Counted from the stretch's first letter, positions 47,595 through 61,734 are shown. The stretch is DNA of 64,000 bases from Sipunculus nudus (GCA_026874595.1 CM049321.1:25221479-25285478), one strand, 5' to 3'. The notes: generated by a model from the sequence alone, not told the origin. A program made the numbers and translations.

Positions 47595-50500
47595 ATATTA
47601 TATATATGTGTGTGTGATTGTAAATAAAATTGGTCCTTGAACAATAAAGTGTCACGCAAATACAACTAGGGAGTACAATTTTATATTCACCAACACTGAT
47701 GATAATTTTGATACAACTTTGCAATATCATACCAATAATTTGTCCGTTGTAACTTGAAATATCCACTTTTCTTTATTATCTTTAACCCTAGCTCTATCTG
47801 TATCTCGTAAAAAAATAGAATAAGTGGATTTCTATACTCGAATGTCCTTTGAAATGCCCTTCCCCTCGACATCAAGTGCGCCCGAAATTTGCAGCGGATC
47901 AGAAAGATATTACGTTCATACTTTTCCAGTCTTGCAGCGTATTTTAGCGTCTTGTACAGTAGGTACTTTATTTCTAGCATAATTGTTTGCCTGTTGCACC
48001 GATGCATCTTAGTATGTTGAAGATAAGCTAATGATTTTTATCTATCATTTTGTACTACTTTTATAGTCTTACTATTTCATTTACATTTGTATTGTAACTT
48101 GTATTCTAATCTTAATAGTCTTGTTGATAATAAATTTCTTGTATTTTATATCGGGAACAAGGCCCTGCTTACAACAGAAGTGCGGTTCTGATGCAGGCAA
48201 CCCTGCATAATGTAGTGATAAATCAATAAATATATTAGTCCGTTAAACCCGGAGTAAATTAGTGATATTAAGTGTGTTTTAAGTGTGTCCAAGCAGTGAG
48301 AGGTTTTGTTTTATCCCTCATGCACAGGTAATGTTTTCAAAACCGACCCTAGAGACAAACCTCTCATATTCATTACCAGAAATAGGCTGGAGAATAAGAT
48401 GTATTTTTGCTGCATTAATGCTGTAAATAGAATACTTTCTGTGAGAAACGAAAAAGGGAATTTTAGTAATAGTCTAGTAGGCCTATTGTTAACACAACAT
48501 AATGTTTGTAATCCATGCAACTATAAGGTGATCTTGCTTGTTTTAATTCCATCACTAAACTTAAAGAGCAAATTTCTTTGGTAGCTGTGATAAGAAGTGG
48601 TCATTATGTTTTTACACATACGAGTTTGTTCCTGCATCTTGTCTACTTCTCTCTCACGATAGCTTACAAATTAACGGTCATGTCCAAAGTTTAGCTGTAG
48701 ACTGAAGTGAATATAATTTGCATGGAGGCAGTCATAGCCCGATAACTACAGGTAGGAGTCTATCCCCAAATATCATAATTTATAATTCATTGAGATCAAC
48801 ATAAAACAAGGTAACATAAAGCAGCTTTAGTTAAAGAGATTTAATTTCTTAAATATTTTTACTAAAAGTAGCTTTTTGTTACTAGAGAAAACTTAGTGCA
48901 CGATTCATCACGATTAATGCTATTCCTGGAACAAGACAGTCTTTAGCTTCTTCATGAAAGTGACTAAATTATCAGTTTGTCTGAGTTCGTTTGGGAGACT
49001 AACACAAGGATGGTCCTTCGACCTTGAAGGCTCTGTGAGCAGACATTGTTTTTGGCACTTGAAGGAATTCCTGGTTTTCAGGTCTCATATTGCGATTTGG
49101 CACATATGACTGTATTAGGTCTAAATTTAATATTGTCTGTTCCCTAAATAAAATACTACGGCATTACGATCCCTGATAAACCGTATTATTTATACCTGCA
49201 GAAATATTAAATACAACGAGATATTTAGGCCAACCCTTAAATCAGTAAATATATACTGAAAATAAGAATTGCTTCTCTATCGCACAACAAGCAGTGGTTT
49301 TCATGTTACAGGTCCCTCCATGTACCGCAGGGTGAACTCTCACCGCCAGACGGTCGGACTCTATATCACAGATAAATGGAGTCCGTACGTGGTGGGCTAT
49401 GGGTTGGGCTGCCCGGGGATTGAGTTAATACATCGTATTACTGGGTAGAGCCGTGAGGACAGATCCTGTCACAGCAGGAGTCCTTTCTAGGACACGTCTA
49501 GTTCAGGTTAGCATATGTTTTTATTGTGATATATACCGCATAAGACTGTATTTGCTTCATGTTAGTCAGTCGTTACACGTGGGAACACGTGATCAATAAC
49601 ACTGGCATTTAAATGGTCGCTGATTACTTGGTAACGTAAACTGTATTTCAAGAGACCCTAGAGTTCGTAAATTTTGGTATTTAACTGGAGGAATAGTTTT
49701 ATTAACTCATTGTTACGTAGAGATAGATGCTAATTGTATAGACGCTATGAATGAAGAGTTTCAAAGTTTTCAAATGTTTCGATCAGCTGCGGACAGATGG
49801 CGCTAGAGTTAAAGTGACAGCCTGTGTGTCTGTGATGCCAGCATTAGGGCGTTGATATCACTGTTGTGTTTCTATGGATCAGAGAATGGTGTTAACTTTA
49901 CTATTAACACATTTGATTGCGGTATGATGCTAACCAAGCCCACCCTTATGTGTATGTGAATGATGAAATGCTAAACGACAGATGTTTATCTTTCATAATG
50001 GACAAGAACCTGTATTACTTTAGATTTCTGCTAACTGGAGATATTGAAATGAAGAACAGTTGTTTATAACCTGCATCTTCTAGATATGCATGATGGATAA
50101 TTATGGAATTTACTTACTAGGTATCTGACTTAAATTAGTACAAGTATTATTGCTAATGGATACTTAGATCAGGTTATTTTAAAAGGATATAAATGTAATG
50201 AGACACCATGATGGTTTAGTTTGTGTTCTTATGGGATATAATGTTAATATGACCAGGTATGAGAGATCAGAGAGGGTTCTGTGTTAGGTTTTACTAGTTA
50301 TAAGACTATAACGTGTTTTATATTTTAATTATTATATTTTTAAGGATTTTGAAGTAATGTTTGAGGGAGATGGTCAATCTGATTTATTTGCTGATGTGTG
50401 TATATTGTCACACATTGCAGCTGTAGAGTCGAGTTCAGTTGCAGCCTGTTGGTATGCGGTTTCAGGTTCAGGTCTGCTGTAGTCTACATGCCAAGGTTGA

Positions 50501-51366
50501 TTGTGTAGGTATCCAATCATACTCTATTGCAGGGGTTGAAATGTGTTATTGACATGTTGTTATTTTCAAGGTAGATACTGAGATGTATTGTTGATGTGAT
50601 GTCACTTCAGTGCAAGTTAATGGACACATTAAGTGTTAATAGATGTAATATATGCATTGTTTGTCTCAGAGACGTGATACATGTAATTGTATTTTCATTA
50701 TTTCTAATTCATGGTCTAAGATGATACCATAATGTTCATAAAGAGATGGGATACTGTATTTCATGCTTTGATATAAGGTATTGATGTTATGATGTGATGA
50801 GTGGTGGACAACTTCATGGGACTATAGTTTAGTAATGCTGGACAGCCAAGGTTATTTGTATTATGTCAGTTATTCTTTCATTCAAGCCAGATGTACGAGT
50901 GATAGAAATATTAACATGCAGTTACATTGAAGCTATGATAAAGCATATGCATGTGGGTTTTATACGATATTATGCAGTAGTTATCTGAGAAGATTTACAT
51001 GAACTGTTAATCTGGATTATATGTTTTAAAGAACTTGTCGAGATGTGACAGAGGTGGTATCCATAAAAGCCTAGGTTCCGGACACTCTGGTACTGTACAT
51101 TTTATGTATTATACTGAGTAATTGCATTGATTTACTGTTATACAGTTGTTACACTGTGCAATAGTATTGAATTGGTGTGTTTTTATGTAAGGGTTATTTG
51201 AATAAATTATTATTATTTGTTAACAAAAACAAACACTGATTTCTTTATTCTTTCCCCTAGACATCTCACGCTGCCTAGTATTACAGAATCTGATTTTTAT
51301 TTATCTCCGTAACAAAATTAACGCTCGTCACGACTGCGTGATCTGTTGTTATAAGGTTCCGGAACA

Positions 51367-51790
51367 ATAAACATACAGAAATACTAAAGGACTAGAGGGA
51401 CATGTCGTTAGTAATTACATACACATACAGAATTACGAGAGGACTAGCGGGACATGCCGTTAGCAATTACATACACATACAGAAATACTGATGACTCGCG
51501 GAACCTGCCGTTAGCAATTACATAAACAAACATAAATACTAGAGTACTAGAGGGACCTGTCGTTAGCAATTACATACACAGACATAAATATTAGAGGATT
51601 TAAGAAACATGTCGTTAGTAATAAAATTAACATACAGAAATAATAAAGGACTAGAGGGACTTGTGGTTAGTAATTACATAGACATCCAGAAACCCTAGAG
51701 GACTAGAGGGACATACACATACGGAAATATTGAGGACTCAAGGAACATGTCGTGAGTAATTACATAAACATAGAGAAACACATACATTTT
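51367..51790 (+). repeat. 52-bp minisatellite array, downstream site, unit B, second part
   Basis: Counterpart of 21,360-22,215, about half as long. Confidence 0.88.
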
Positions 51791-52026
51791 ACAAACTTAA
51801 ATACTGTGACTGGTATTTTTTCCCGAGCGTTTCAAAGGGGCCATTATCTCGAACATCAAACAAACCATCTAACATAAAACACCCCAACAAGAAAGGTGAA
51901 ATCTACTTTATACTGTAGGCTCAATGACATCTTATATACATTTTCTGTGCTTGAATGGTAGCCAAGCAAAATGTTCACATTATTTATATAAGCAGATCTT
52001 TCATAATATCCATGAATCAAATATTG

Positions 52027-54495
52027 ATTCTAGGCCATTATTCATAATAATATTTGTCGGACATACGCATTTTAACTCAAGGAAACAAATGTGACCATTT
52101 AAATGATCATACGTTATATATTTTCTCCAATTTCTCACGATGTTGCTCACCTGCCGGCCAGCTGTCATTGCCGATCACCGATCGCCCCCGGCTGGGAAAG
52201 ACTGGATAATTTTAGTTTAGTCGAGCGAGTTTCTCTCTCAGACAAAACGTATGCCTTATCGATGCATCAAATATTATTGTTCTCATTTTAAAGTGATAAA
52301 ATCAAGTATTTTTTTTTAAATATTCCCAGTTATAGTGCCGAGGCGGGCTGTCAGATTGCATAGTTTTGAAATGGCAGTTTGGGGAGTCACGTAACCTCAC
52401 ACCCCAATGTGAACAATAACAGACTGCACGTGTTTTAGTGGGCGTTGCCTGGTCTTTTGCCTCCACAAAACATAGTGGAATCAGTGTCGTTACATTCAAC
52501 CTCTTCTTCCACTGAACTGATATTTTTGTCTACTTTGAAACACCTCATTGGGGCATATATCTGTTTAATTATAAATTCAACTGAAGGACGACTGCTGATA
52601 TTATGAACAGCTAGAGATGGTAGCATGGAAATATTTTTATTTAGTATTTCATCAAAAACAATTATGAAATATATTATTAATTCAGGATGACCATAATTAA
52701 TTGCAGAAAGCACACAAATCCGAATGACGCTGTCGACTTAAGAATTAGATGTTATTTAGATTTTAAATAATTTCACAATATATGTTTATGTTATGTGTAA
52801 CAAAACAAATTTATCGCCACACACACACACACATATATATATAATATAACTTAAATAATTTATTCTAAATAGTTATCACAACTTTTCCCTGTGTTATATA
52901 GTGTATGGCGTCAGCATGGTCATTAAAAAATGGACACTAGACATGTTCAGTGAAATAATTTTCTAGCCCCTCGCCTTATACCAACCATGTGAAGAATGCT
53001 ATTGGTTTATTTTCCCCAGCTGTAAGGATCGGGTCACCTATCAGTTGATTTCACGACAAGGGTAAATTCAACAATTTCACGCCATGGAGACTGTACATCT
53101 GATGATTAATAAATGCATTTGCAGCTTCAGAATTTAAACAACATTCATGTTTGACCAATCTCTTAAGGATCTGTAATAATCAGATTCATAGTTTAAGATA
53201 GGCCTAATACAAACCCAAAATGATTAACATCATCACAAAAAAAATAACCAAGTTGTATATATATTAACAAAAAGAAAAAGGTTATTTTTCAAATTGTATG
53301 TGGTCTTATATATGTGAATCAGGTATGCTGAAAAAAGAATGTGTCATGTATACATGTATCGGTAAGTATGTGTGTGTGTCGAAAAGTGTGGTAGTATGAT
53401 AAGTATTTTAAAAATATTTTTTTATTTAAATAATAAAATGAAGGTTTACCTAATTATCCACTTTAATTAATATTTATATTTTTTGCATTGCCAAAAGATG
53501 TATATATTGTTTATGCAAAATTGCCAGTTTAACGATGGGCTCTACCATTTTATGAAAGCATAGATGTCAACAATGACAGTTTCAAAATAAACCTGGTTTG
53601 TCCATGTAGGTTTCCGGCCCTCACTGGATTATAGCACTTACAAAAAGCCTGTATACATTTTCAAAGAGGTTATGTTATCTTATTAAATATTTGCTCTCAA
53701 AAAAATTTTTGGATGACAAAATTCTCGGAATCTTCAATACCACATCTGTCATCATGTACATTGCTTGCTTCCAAACGAAGTCTTGTTTCAGCAAACCCCG
53801 CAAGTGCAGTAAAAAACATCTGTCTGATAACCAGATAACAGCTATCGTTTCTACCGTCATGCTGATATACATATCATGCAAAACTTTTAATGTGCCAGCG
53901 CCTTCAAAACTACATATAAAGCGCAGTAACCATACAGCACGATTGTAGGTCTATGCTGCTGCCGGTCATGTCCATAATTTCACTGCCGGCGGCCATGTTC
54001 GTTTTTCAACCGTCACGCGTAGACTGTAATTACAGTATGTGACACATATTTAAGTGAATTTCTGTAATGACCACTAACACGCGCCTACCTTATTCACTTG
54101 GTGCATCATTTTATAAATTCCTACAAACACACGTGTTAAAGAACTAGTGCGTGCATCACTCGATTGGCCATGCGGCCGCAAGTAACCCAGTGTCAACATG
54201 TGTTCGCGTTTTGAGGTCATGTCAAACCGGAAGGCTGAAGTAATCCCATAATCCAAAGGAAAATCGAAGTTCTTATACACTTGGAGCCGCGTTTAGAAAA
54301 TCAAAATTGATGGTTTATTACGTTAAACGAGGTTACATTTCTTGTCAATTGCTGTTTATATAATCCTGCACTGCGGTAATCTGCCGAGCCCACGCAAGTA
54401 CACGTTCTTGATAATGGCGCCAAACACCATGTCGCTCAGCCTCCATTACCATGTAAGGTAGACGCGCACTGCGCATGCGACCCGGTGTTGGGTCT
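52027..54495. other. About 2.5-kb block private to unit B, replacing about 0.2 kb of unit A
   Basis: Unit A is continuous from 22,450 to 22,640 where unit B holds this block. It has short open frames on both strands (for example minus 52,435-52,713 and plus 53,691-53,948) that I do not recognise, a CA/TA microsatellite near 52,820, and a GC-rich right end. No clear terminal repeats or target duplication. Possibly a mobile element remnant or sequence lost from unit A. Confidence 0.5.
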
Positions 54496-54600
54496 TTTAA
54501 TTCTAACCCTCGCGAAACGCTAATTAAAAAAGTGAAAATCGCGATAGTTTAACCAAGCGAACATGAAGCCAACCACAGAAATCCAGGAAAAAAGTAGGCA

Positions 54601-56048
54601 CCTACGCTCAAAGGATTAACCAACCCCAAGGGCACTGTGATTATGGCCTACCTTATGGAGTGCATAAGGACCCAACGGTCTGGGCGTACCAAGACAGGTT
54701 CCGGCCGTTGCGTTCCTAACGGACGATGGATGAATAAACACAGCGTTGGGTCATATGTTCCTCCATTTTCATGTTGCTATGCAGTTTTACTGTACTGACA
54801 AATGACAAAATGCAATCACAAAATGTGATTCCTATCATTTGTATGGCAAATTTTACGAATTCATTCATGCAGAACTATATAAAATGGGTATCTCCGCTCT
54901 TTTCAGTTAGGCTTTGTTTCAATATAAATATTTGATCTAAAAGCATCATGACTGTGTCATTAACAATGTTTGAGTGCATAGGGAAGGTTTGTAGTGATAT
55001 CATCAATAGCTTTAGAATAACATGCCAATTACGGAAACGTTAACCATTTCCAATTCTTCCGTCAACACTGAAGAAGAATTTATATTCTCTTCTGCAGTAC
55101 TTTAGTTCTAAATAAAATGTTACATAATACAAATAATTAGGTCAATAGAGCAAAGCTAAAGGTCACAGTAGAGATGTAAATGCTAAATTGTAGATGGCCA
55201 TTTCCCATTAACTACTTAAGACGTCAAGTTTATACGATGACTGTCAGTTAACAAGGATACTTCGTTTTATTGTTATAATCGGGTTTTAAGAGGCATTAAC
55301 CCCTCTGTAATTTCCGGTACGGACCGGACACGCATCTTACCTCATGAACTTTATATCTCTAGGAAAAAAAGCAAAGTTGGTCATGATGTCTTTTTTACTT
55401 TTTAAGAATATGCAAAATGAGAAAACGTTAGTCACCATTTCAGCTTAACTGTTGAAAGATGGAAAGAGAAAATATTATTTCTGTTTCCAAAATACAGTTC
55501 TTTCGAAACTATTACGTGGAGATTCGTAATCGTCATATGACAGTTACGAGAAGTCTTGTTAATATGATTACCTCCGCCAAGCGGGGGTTGTTTTACCTTG
55601 CGTTGGATTGTCTGTTTGTCTGTCTGTTCGCAACACACTTAAAACAGTCTTAACGGAGTTTGATGAAATGTTCAGGATAGCGTAGCAAAGATAGAAAGAA
55701 CAAATTATTAAATTTTGATGTGATCTTAATTACCATCTGGATCCAGGAATCTTTTTAAGGAAAATGCTGCATTTCTTAAGTTGCCATATGGGGATAATGA
55801 GCTGCGTTGGCGGAGGACTGCCCTCTCTCAGTTCAAATTTCTAGTTTATAGAAAATACATTTAGTATATGTGTTTCAGGAAAGCGATCCTGTCCTGTGTA
55901 AGCTCTAGCGAGGATGGAGCTGTTTCTCTTCTCGTAAAGTCTGCCACCAGATGGCGTTGATCTTGATAAGGTTGACGGGATCTTAGCATTAACCTTTTTG
56001 CCCAGTCCATATAAGATAATGGTCCGTCTTAGAGAAAATGTAAGATAA
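54601..56048 (+). pseudogene. P450 3' relic, unit B (parts of exons 4 and 5)
   Basis: Exon 4 remnant at 54601-54776 lacks its first part and is frameshifted (GTVIMAYL... and a decayed PERF region). Exon 5 remnant at 55879-56048 reads GKRSCPV then stop, so the heme cysteine codon survives but the GE after it does not. Same origin as 22782-24290. Confidence 0.8.
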
Positions 56049-56606
56049 ATAATTATTATTTTTAAAAAATCGAACAAAAAAAGTGGCTGCAGGTGTTGTA
56101 GTTAATTACCACGTTTGGTTCGTCAAAATAGAGTGATCTTTAGTTTAAATTGATATATACTGTTCTTTTTTTTAAATCTTTTGGTTCAGGTAACCACCAC
56201 CATTTTTAATCAAACTACCTTTTCCAAAAAACTAAATAAAGTAAAGATATCATTATAGTTTATGTTGACAGCATTATATCAAAATCTTTGTAAAAATATC
56301 TTTAAACATTATTTTTATACATAATGTATTATAATCATTTATTCTGGGTGTATTATAGACAGTCAAAATGCTGTCGCGGTCCAAAGTCATAAAATAACGG
56401 ATTCATGTGAATTGTGTTATCGTAAAAGCATTTAAAGTTATTAACATGGCAATTTACTTACACGTGACTGATATGTATTGACCCCTTCGATGGGGCATTC
56501 ATTCCCCTCGCCACGAGCTCTATCTCTCTTTCTCTCACTCCCTCTCTCTCGCCAATATATTATATATATGTACCATAATAGCTATTTATACTTCTATCTA
56601 TCTGTA

Positions 56607-56607
<1 letters not shown>

Positions 56608-56643
<36 letters not shown>

Positions 56644-56658
56644 TTATACATATATATA

Positions 56659-56690
<32 letters not shown>
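56608..56690. repeat. (CT)n then (TA)n microsatellite
   Basis: CT repeat followed by interrupted TA tract. The hammerhead-like motif expected just before it, by comparison with unit A, has been lost here. Confidence 0.92.
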
Positions 56691-56693
<3 letters not shown>

Positions 56694-57029
56694 TTGTCAT
56701 TCAATACTGTTACCCCTTTTTGCGACCTAAGAGAAAAATTTACCCTTACCAAGTAACGGACCGTGTTGCCTTTGGTTCAACGTGAAAAAATAGAGATTGT
56801 TTGGTTTTGTTGGCGCACTCAGCGTAACAGTACTCAGGCACATAACAAATCACAAGCCAGCAGTTAAACAACAAGAGTCAATCAAAAGAAAATGTGAAGA
56901 AAAGGTGAAGAGTTCAAATTCACTTACCAGATCAGGTTCTCAGCCTGTTACGCCTCACTAGATACACTGGTATCAATTAAATAATAAAATTTGAGTAAAA
57001 CCACAGTCTTAAACAGTCTCCTTGACAAG

Positions 57030-57175
57030 CGATCCTGAACACCCGCTGGCAGCACCTCACTGAACCCAGAATGTCTGACTTTACTGGACACAGGCTGGAC
57101 AGGACCTCGCTGGATAGCACCCAGTTGGACAGCACATCACCAGACAGCTCCTCCCTGGACACAGGGCGGCCGCAC
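57030..57175 (+). repeat. 15-bp GC-rich minisatellite, contracted unit B allele
   Basis: About eight units of the TGGACAGCACCTCGC family. Confidence 0.8.
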
Positions 57176-57199
57176 GTCGGGTCTTTGCAGGCTCCGTAG

Positions 57200-59085
57200 A
57201 GTGTCTCCTGACTGAACCGGGACAGACGGCACTGAAGCCTTAATTTTGTGTCTCGCCCGAAATAACCCTATGCACGTTCTTGAAGAACCTTCTACCCCGC
57301 AGGCTTATTTATATATTCATGAGACGAATACAATGATCGCCTGCTTTTCTACTATGACCTATCTATATTGATGAGCACGATGAATATTGAATAGGCTTTG
57401 AACAAAACACGGTAATTTCGAAGCGAATGCTATTTAAAAAGCATAATTGGACCTACAGCTCACTTGACAACATTGTATTGAATGCACGCCATTTTTTTGT
57501 AGTACAATGCTCTGACTTATCCTTCTTAGTATGATCATGATAACCTAATTCTTTCATCTATCATTTTGTATTAGCTTTACAGTCATACTATGCCATTTAA
57601 ATTTACTTGGAACTTCTATTTTAATTTCAATTGCTTATGATGACCATAAGTTCCTTTTATTTTATATCTGGAACAGTAGAAGTACTTACAACAGAAGTGT
57701 TCATTTGGTGTAGACTACCCTGCAGAATGTTGTTATAATTAAAAAAAAATTTAGTCAGTACAATCCGGAGATAATTTGCGTTATTAAATGTGTCATTTAG
57801 TGTGACTAACCCGTGAGAGGCTCTATGTTGTCCCTCATGCACAGGTTATGTTTTAAAACCGACGCTTTAGACAAAAACACATTCATAACTCATCACAAAT
57901 GGACTGGAGAACAAGAGGCGTTCTTTTTGCTTTATGCTGTAAATAACCTCTAGAATACTTTCGTTGAGAAAAACGACGCAGGGAATTTCAGAAAAGGCGA
58001 TGTAGGCATATTTTTAATACAATGGAATATTATGTTTGTATTCCATGCAAATGTATTGTGAACTTGCTTGTTTTGCTTCTATCACTGAACGAAAAGAGCA
58101 AATTCGTTTGGTAGCTATTGATTTTTACACATACGAAACTGTTCCTGCATCTCACCGACTTTCAATCTCTCCCGCAATAGCTTATCATCGGTCAGGTCCC
58201 ACGTTTAGATGAAGAGTGAAGTGAATGTAAATTCTCATGTATGCAGTTATAGACTGGTTATCTATAATTTTCGGTAGATGCTTATTCTCACGATTGTTCA
58301 CATGAATAATATAATAAACTTACACATACATTTCTGAACTCATGAACCCCGTCCTGTATTTTCATAACAGCACAACACGTGCATGTGTGTATTGTAATGA
58401 ATATTGTCAGATATTAAGTTAATTAAATTTGGACCTCTCAGTTAACCCATCAAATATGAATCCATAGAAGCTGATAAAAGCAACCTAAAAAAAACCAGTT
58501 ATGTTAAATATGCATGAAGTATATTGTTTTCTCCTTAGGATATTTTTATCTGCCTATATTATGCTCTGATGTACACAAGTGCAAATAAACTTGTACTGAG
58601 CGCGAGAAATGGAGTCCAGACATGAACCTTGGACGTACTCCAACTGGAACGCAACTTCATAAATCAAAATTTTCCAATTATTCATCCGGTGTTCCTTTTG
58701 AGTATCTTCTTTAACATTACTCCTCCTTGTTTTATGAGTCGTCTCGATAGCAAGGGGTCAGACCTCTGGTCACAGAGTCTTGTTATGGTAAACCAATACA
58801 CGTTGACTAAGTTATTCACACACAGAACCTTAACAACTAATAAAACAGGCGTATTTGAGATAGTCATTCATTGTTCCGGGATTAATTTGCTTGGAAACCT
58901 TTCTGTACTGATATCGTAAGGTTATACACATTATTTCAAATATGTGTTTAACTGCAAAACAAAACTGAAAGGAGGTGTCTGTACAAAATATATACTTAAC
59001 TCCTTTTTTAAAAAGGTGGTCTGAATGTAACGGGATAACAATGCTTAAAATTTGTTCAGAATGACGGAACATTTGTAGGATTATA
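57200..59085. other. Non-coding flank, unit B
   Basis: Close copy of unit A 25,860-28,500 without the 0.52-kb insertion. No gene recognised. Confidence 0.5.
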
Positions 59086-59087
59086 TT

Positions 59088-59672
59088 TTTTTCCCCCACA
59101 TTTACGGTTAGCAACACTGATCACCCTTGACGTTAATCCGTGGTGTTCCGGGGACGGCAACACGATTTCGTTTAAAAGGCATTAACACATTCACGAATAA
59201 CCCTACGGATAATCCCGGAGCATCGTTATGTGCTCATCCGTGTTATCTACGGCATCGTCCTTTAAACACCGGGCATCACCGTGTTTACACCGTGTTGCTT
59301 CCGTAGTGATCTTTGGCATGATCTGAGAAAAAACTTAAAACTGCACCCGGAAAATGCCGGTCTCCATACGGAGCTCCTGGTGGCTCCACGGAGACTCCCA
59401 GATGTATACGATGTCCACCCGGAGGTGCACGGTGTTTACAAGAAGTGATACGGATAAATTTTCATCCGTAAACTCCGGGACGGAAAATTAAGCAGGTCTA
59501 ATTTTTTTTCTCAGAAATGCCGATATACAAAGATCACTACGGATGGAGCACGGTTTAACACGGTGGTGCCCGGATTTTACACGGTGATGCCAGAAATAAC
59601 ACGGATGATCCCGGAACGATGATCCGGGATGATCCGTGATGCTCTTCGGGAATGTGTGAAAGGGGCTTTAAT
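59088..59672. mobile_element. Foldback / inverted-repeat element private to unit B
   Basis: Outer arms at 59171-59197 and 59645-59671 are imperfect inverted repeats built on ACACATTCACGAA and TTCGGGAATGTGT. An inner pair, TCCGTAGTGATCTTTG at 59300-59315 and its exact reverse complement at 59528-59543, continues the fold. The stretch is GC-rich and full of CCGTG and CACGG motifs. Unit A has uninterrupted AT-rich sequence at about 28,510. No transposase. Confidence 0.68.
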
Positions 59673-60321
59673 AATAAATAATAATAAATAATATATAGTA
59701 TTTATATATTCACACAATTTACCCACACACATACCCACAGACAGTTTCATGGAAATCTATTCTCTGTGCCTGATCAAATAAAAAATGCATATTAATTACC
59801 AAAAGCTTGCCGAAAGATATACGTTTTTAAATAATTTTAGAAGATACAAGAGTTGAGATTTTCTAAGTGAAATGGGAAGTGAATTCCAAAATTTTGGGGC
59901 TATGAAACGAAAGGAATTTTCTCCCACATGATGGCCTTGATCAAGCTGAATTTAAAATGCTGCTTGGTTCTCCCGTTTACGTTTTTAGCTCAGGTGAGTG
60001 AAACTCGTCTGAGCTGAGGCGATCACTCTTAGTCCGTTGTCCGTCCGAGCGTCAACAAGCACAAATCGTAACCGTTAGACATAGAAATTTTAACTAAAGA
60101 CCCAATGAGGCCCATGGAAAATCTCCTTGGAAACCCGAAATTAGGCCTCTGTTACCAGTATCCTCCGAGCCATGGGGCTCGTAAGTTATCCCCACTTCCA
60201 GAATAATTGCAAATTTGATAAAAAAATATTCCAGTATCTAAATAACTAATGCATTGATCGCCATGGTTTTAAAACGTTTTTTGTAGTGTCCCTGTTTATG
60301 TTTTTATTAAAGTCTAAGGAA

Positions 60322-61734
60322 ACGACGGATCGTATGCTTTTTTTTGAGAATATAGGTAACATAAAGAAACTTGATTTAACAAAGATATGCAGTGTCATAA
60401 CTTCCTGTGGTGGAAACAGACTCAGGTGTTTCTTTTACCGCCCACCAATGGCAAACATTCTGTTCACTGCATGTAGAACATGAGAGTAAGATGAGGTATA
60501 ACTTCCATCAGGGAAGAATTTTGGCCATTTTCATTTTTAAGTAAAGACTATACTCTACATTTTCAAATATACAAGTTTTGCCTCCGCCACTAGGGCATGC
60601 CTTCATACCCAGTCGAGTGCGTGTGTGTGTTCACAAAATAACCCACGAGTTAAGAACGGAATCTCATATAATTTTAAAAGCATTTCGCAATTGGCCTATG
60701 CAGAATTGATTAGCTTTTTGGTGAGGATCCGGCGCATCATCCGGATTTCCGAACCTCATCAAGGATTATTCACTAATGAACAGTCATTTATTCAGGAATG
60801 AACCTGGTAATATTGACTGAATAAATTAATGCACATACGATTTAGGGAGCATCTCACAATAGAACCCCCCTCCCACACACACACACACTAATGCATTCCT
60901 TAAAATGTGGTTTCTAGTTTGTTATATGAGTTAGTTGACAGTAATTATATCCTGCTTTCCATCCGTTAGCCTTTTTACTCTCATGAATATCGGACAATTA
61001 AATAAATTCCAATAAAAAATTCGAAATTTAAGAAAGATATGGCATCTTCAAGGTAGAAATCTTCACTGAAACAAACTCTTTGTCCTCATATTTTCAGTGT
61101 GATTAACGTCAATATACCTGAATATTAATGAAAACAGAAATAAAGTGTACCAGTCTATTGTACGCTGTATACACTTACTGCACATTACCTATTCCTGCAT
61201 ACATAGTAATAGATTGACTTTTAATCACTGTCACGCTGAATTTAATTGCTTTACCCATATGCTTTTTCTCATTACATCTGATATTCGTCTAAATATTTGT
61301 TATGCATACCTAAATTCACGTGAGGTTCATTTACATGAAACAGTCCCAAATCGCAGTTTTTCAAATAAAGACATTACTAATGTAAATTTATTTATTTATG
61401 TGGATAATAAAAGAAGTTTTTATGACTAAACAAGACACTCTCCATGGCACAGATGATGGCATTCGGTAGTCTGCAGATGTCGTGGAACCAAGAGAAAACC
61501 ACCGGCCTTGGACGGGCAACCATAAGACACTCTCATAGGGGTCGAACCCGGGTCGCAGGTGGAGAGAGCCGAGCCCTTTACCCCTAAACTGTCGACTTTA
61601 CGTGTTTTAATTCAAAGCACATGAGTTCATATCATCACTATGGGGGCCCCGTTATGTGTATGCTAACGTTGCATTTCTTATCCAATGTTCATGGACAAAA
61701 CATCATAATTCGAGAAATTTGTCGCTAAAAACAG
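60322..61734. other. About 1.4-kb block private to unit B
   Basis: Unit A jumps from AAAGTCTAAGGAAA directly to the CTCTCCCCTGTACAC junction block near 31,400. The extra DNA is AT-rich, with a SINE-like head near its right end. No gene recognised. Confidence 0.5.
61480..61620 (-). repeat. tRNA-derived SINE-like sequence
   Basis: On the minus strand GGGTTCGACCC forms a B box (plus 61539-61549), and TAGGGG/CCCCTA form acceptor-like arms spanning 61536-61586. This is different from the intron 2 SINE head. Confidence 0.45.

Larger units (their letters stand above)
46948..50984. repeat. Second copy of the P450 3' flank, lodged inside the LTR
   Basis: Matches 42,190-45,437 in direct orientation and includes sequence corresponding to 17,913-18,450 of unit A that the source copy has lost. 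Both edges are abrupt. No gene seen inside. Confidence 0.87.
46491..51366. mobile_element. Solo LTR, family 2, unit B, split by a 4-kb segment
   Basis: The LTR starts TGTTTCAGGTG at 46,491 after ATAA. It is continuous to about 46,947, is interrupted by duplicated P450 flank, resumes at about 50,985 (CTGAGAAGATTTACATG) and ends GGAACA at 51,366 before ATAA. The same target site as in unit A shows the insertion predates the 30-kb duplication. Confidence 0.75.
31418..61734. repeat. Tandem segmental duplication, unit B
   Basis: The junction block (CTCTCCCCTGTACACACAC followed by TG-rich sequence) occurs near 31,418 and again near 61,735, so unit B is about 30.3 kb long in direct orientation after unit A. 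It repeats unit A's gene order but has a private 4-kb duplication (46,948-50,984), a private block of about 2.5 kb (52,027-54,495), a foldback element (59,088-59,672) and about 1.4 kb of private sequence at 60,322-61,734. Confidence 0.85.
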
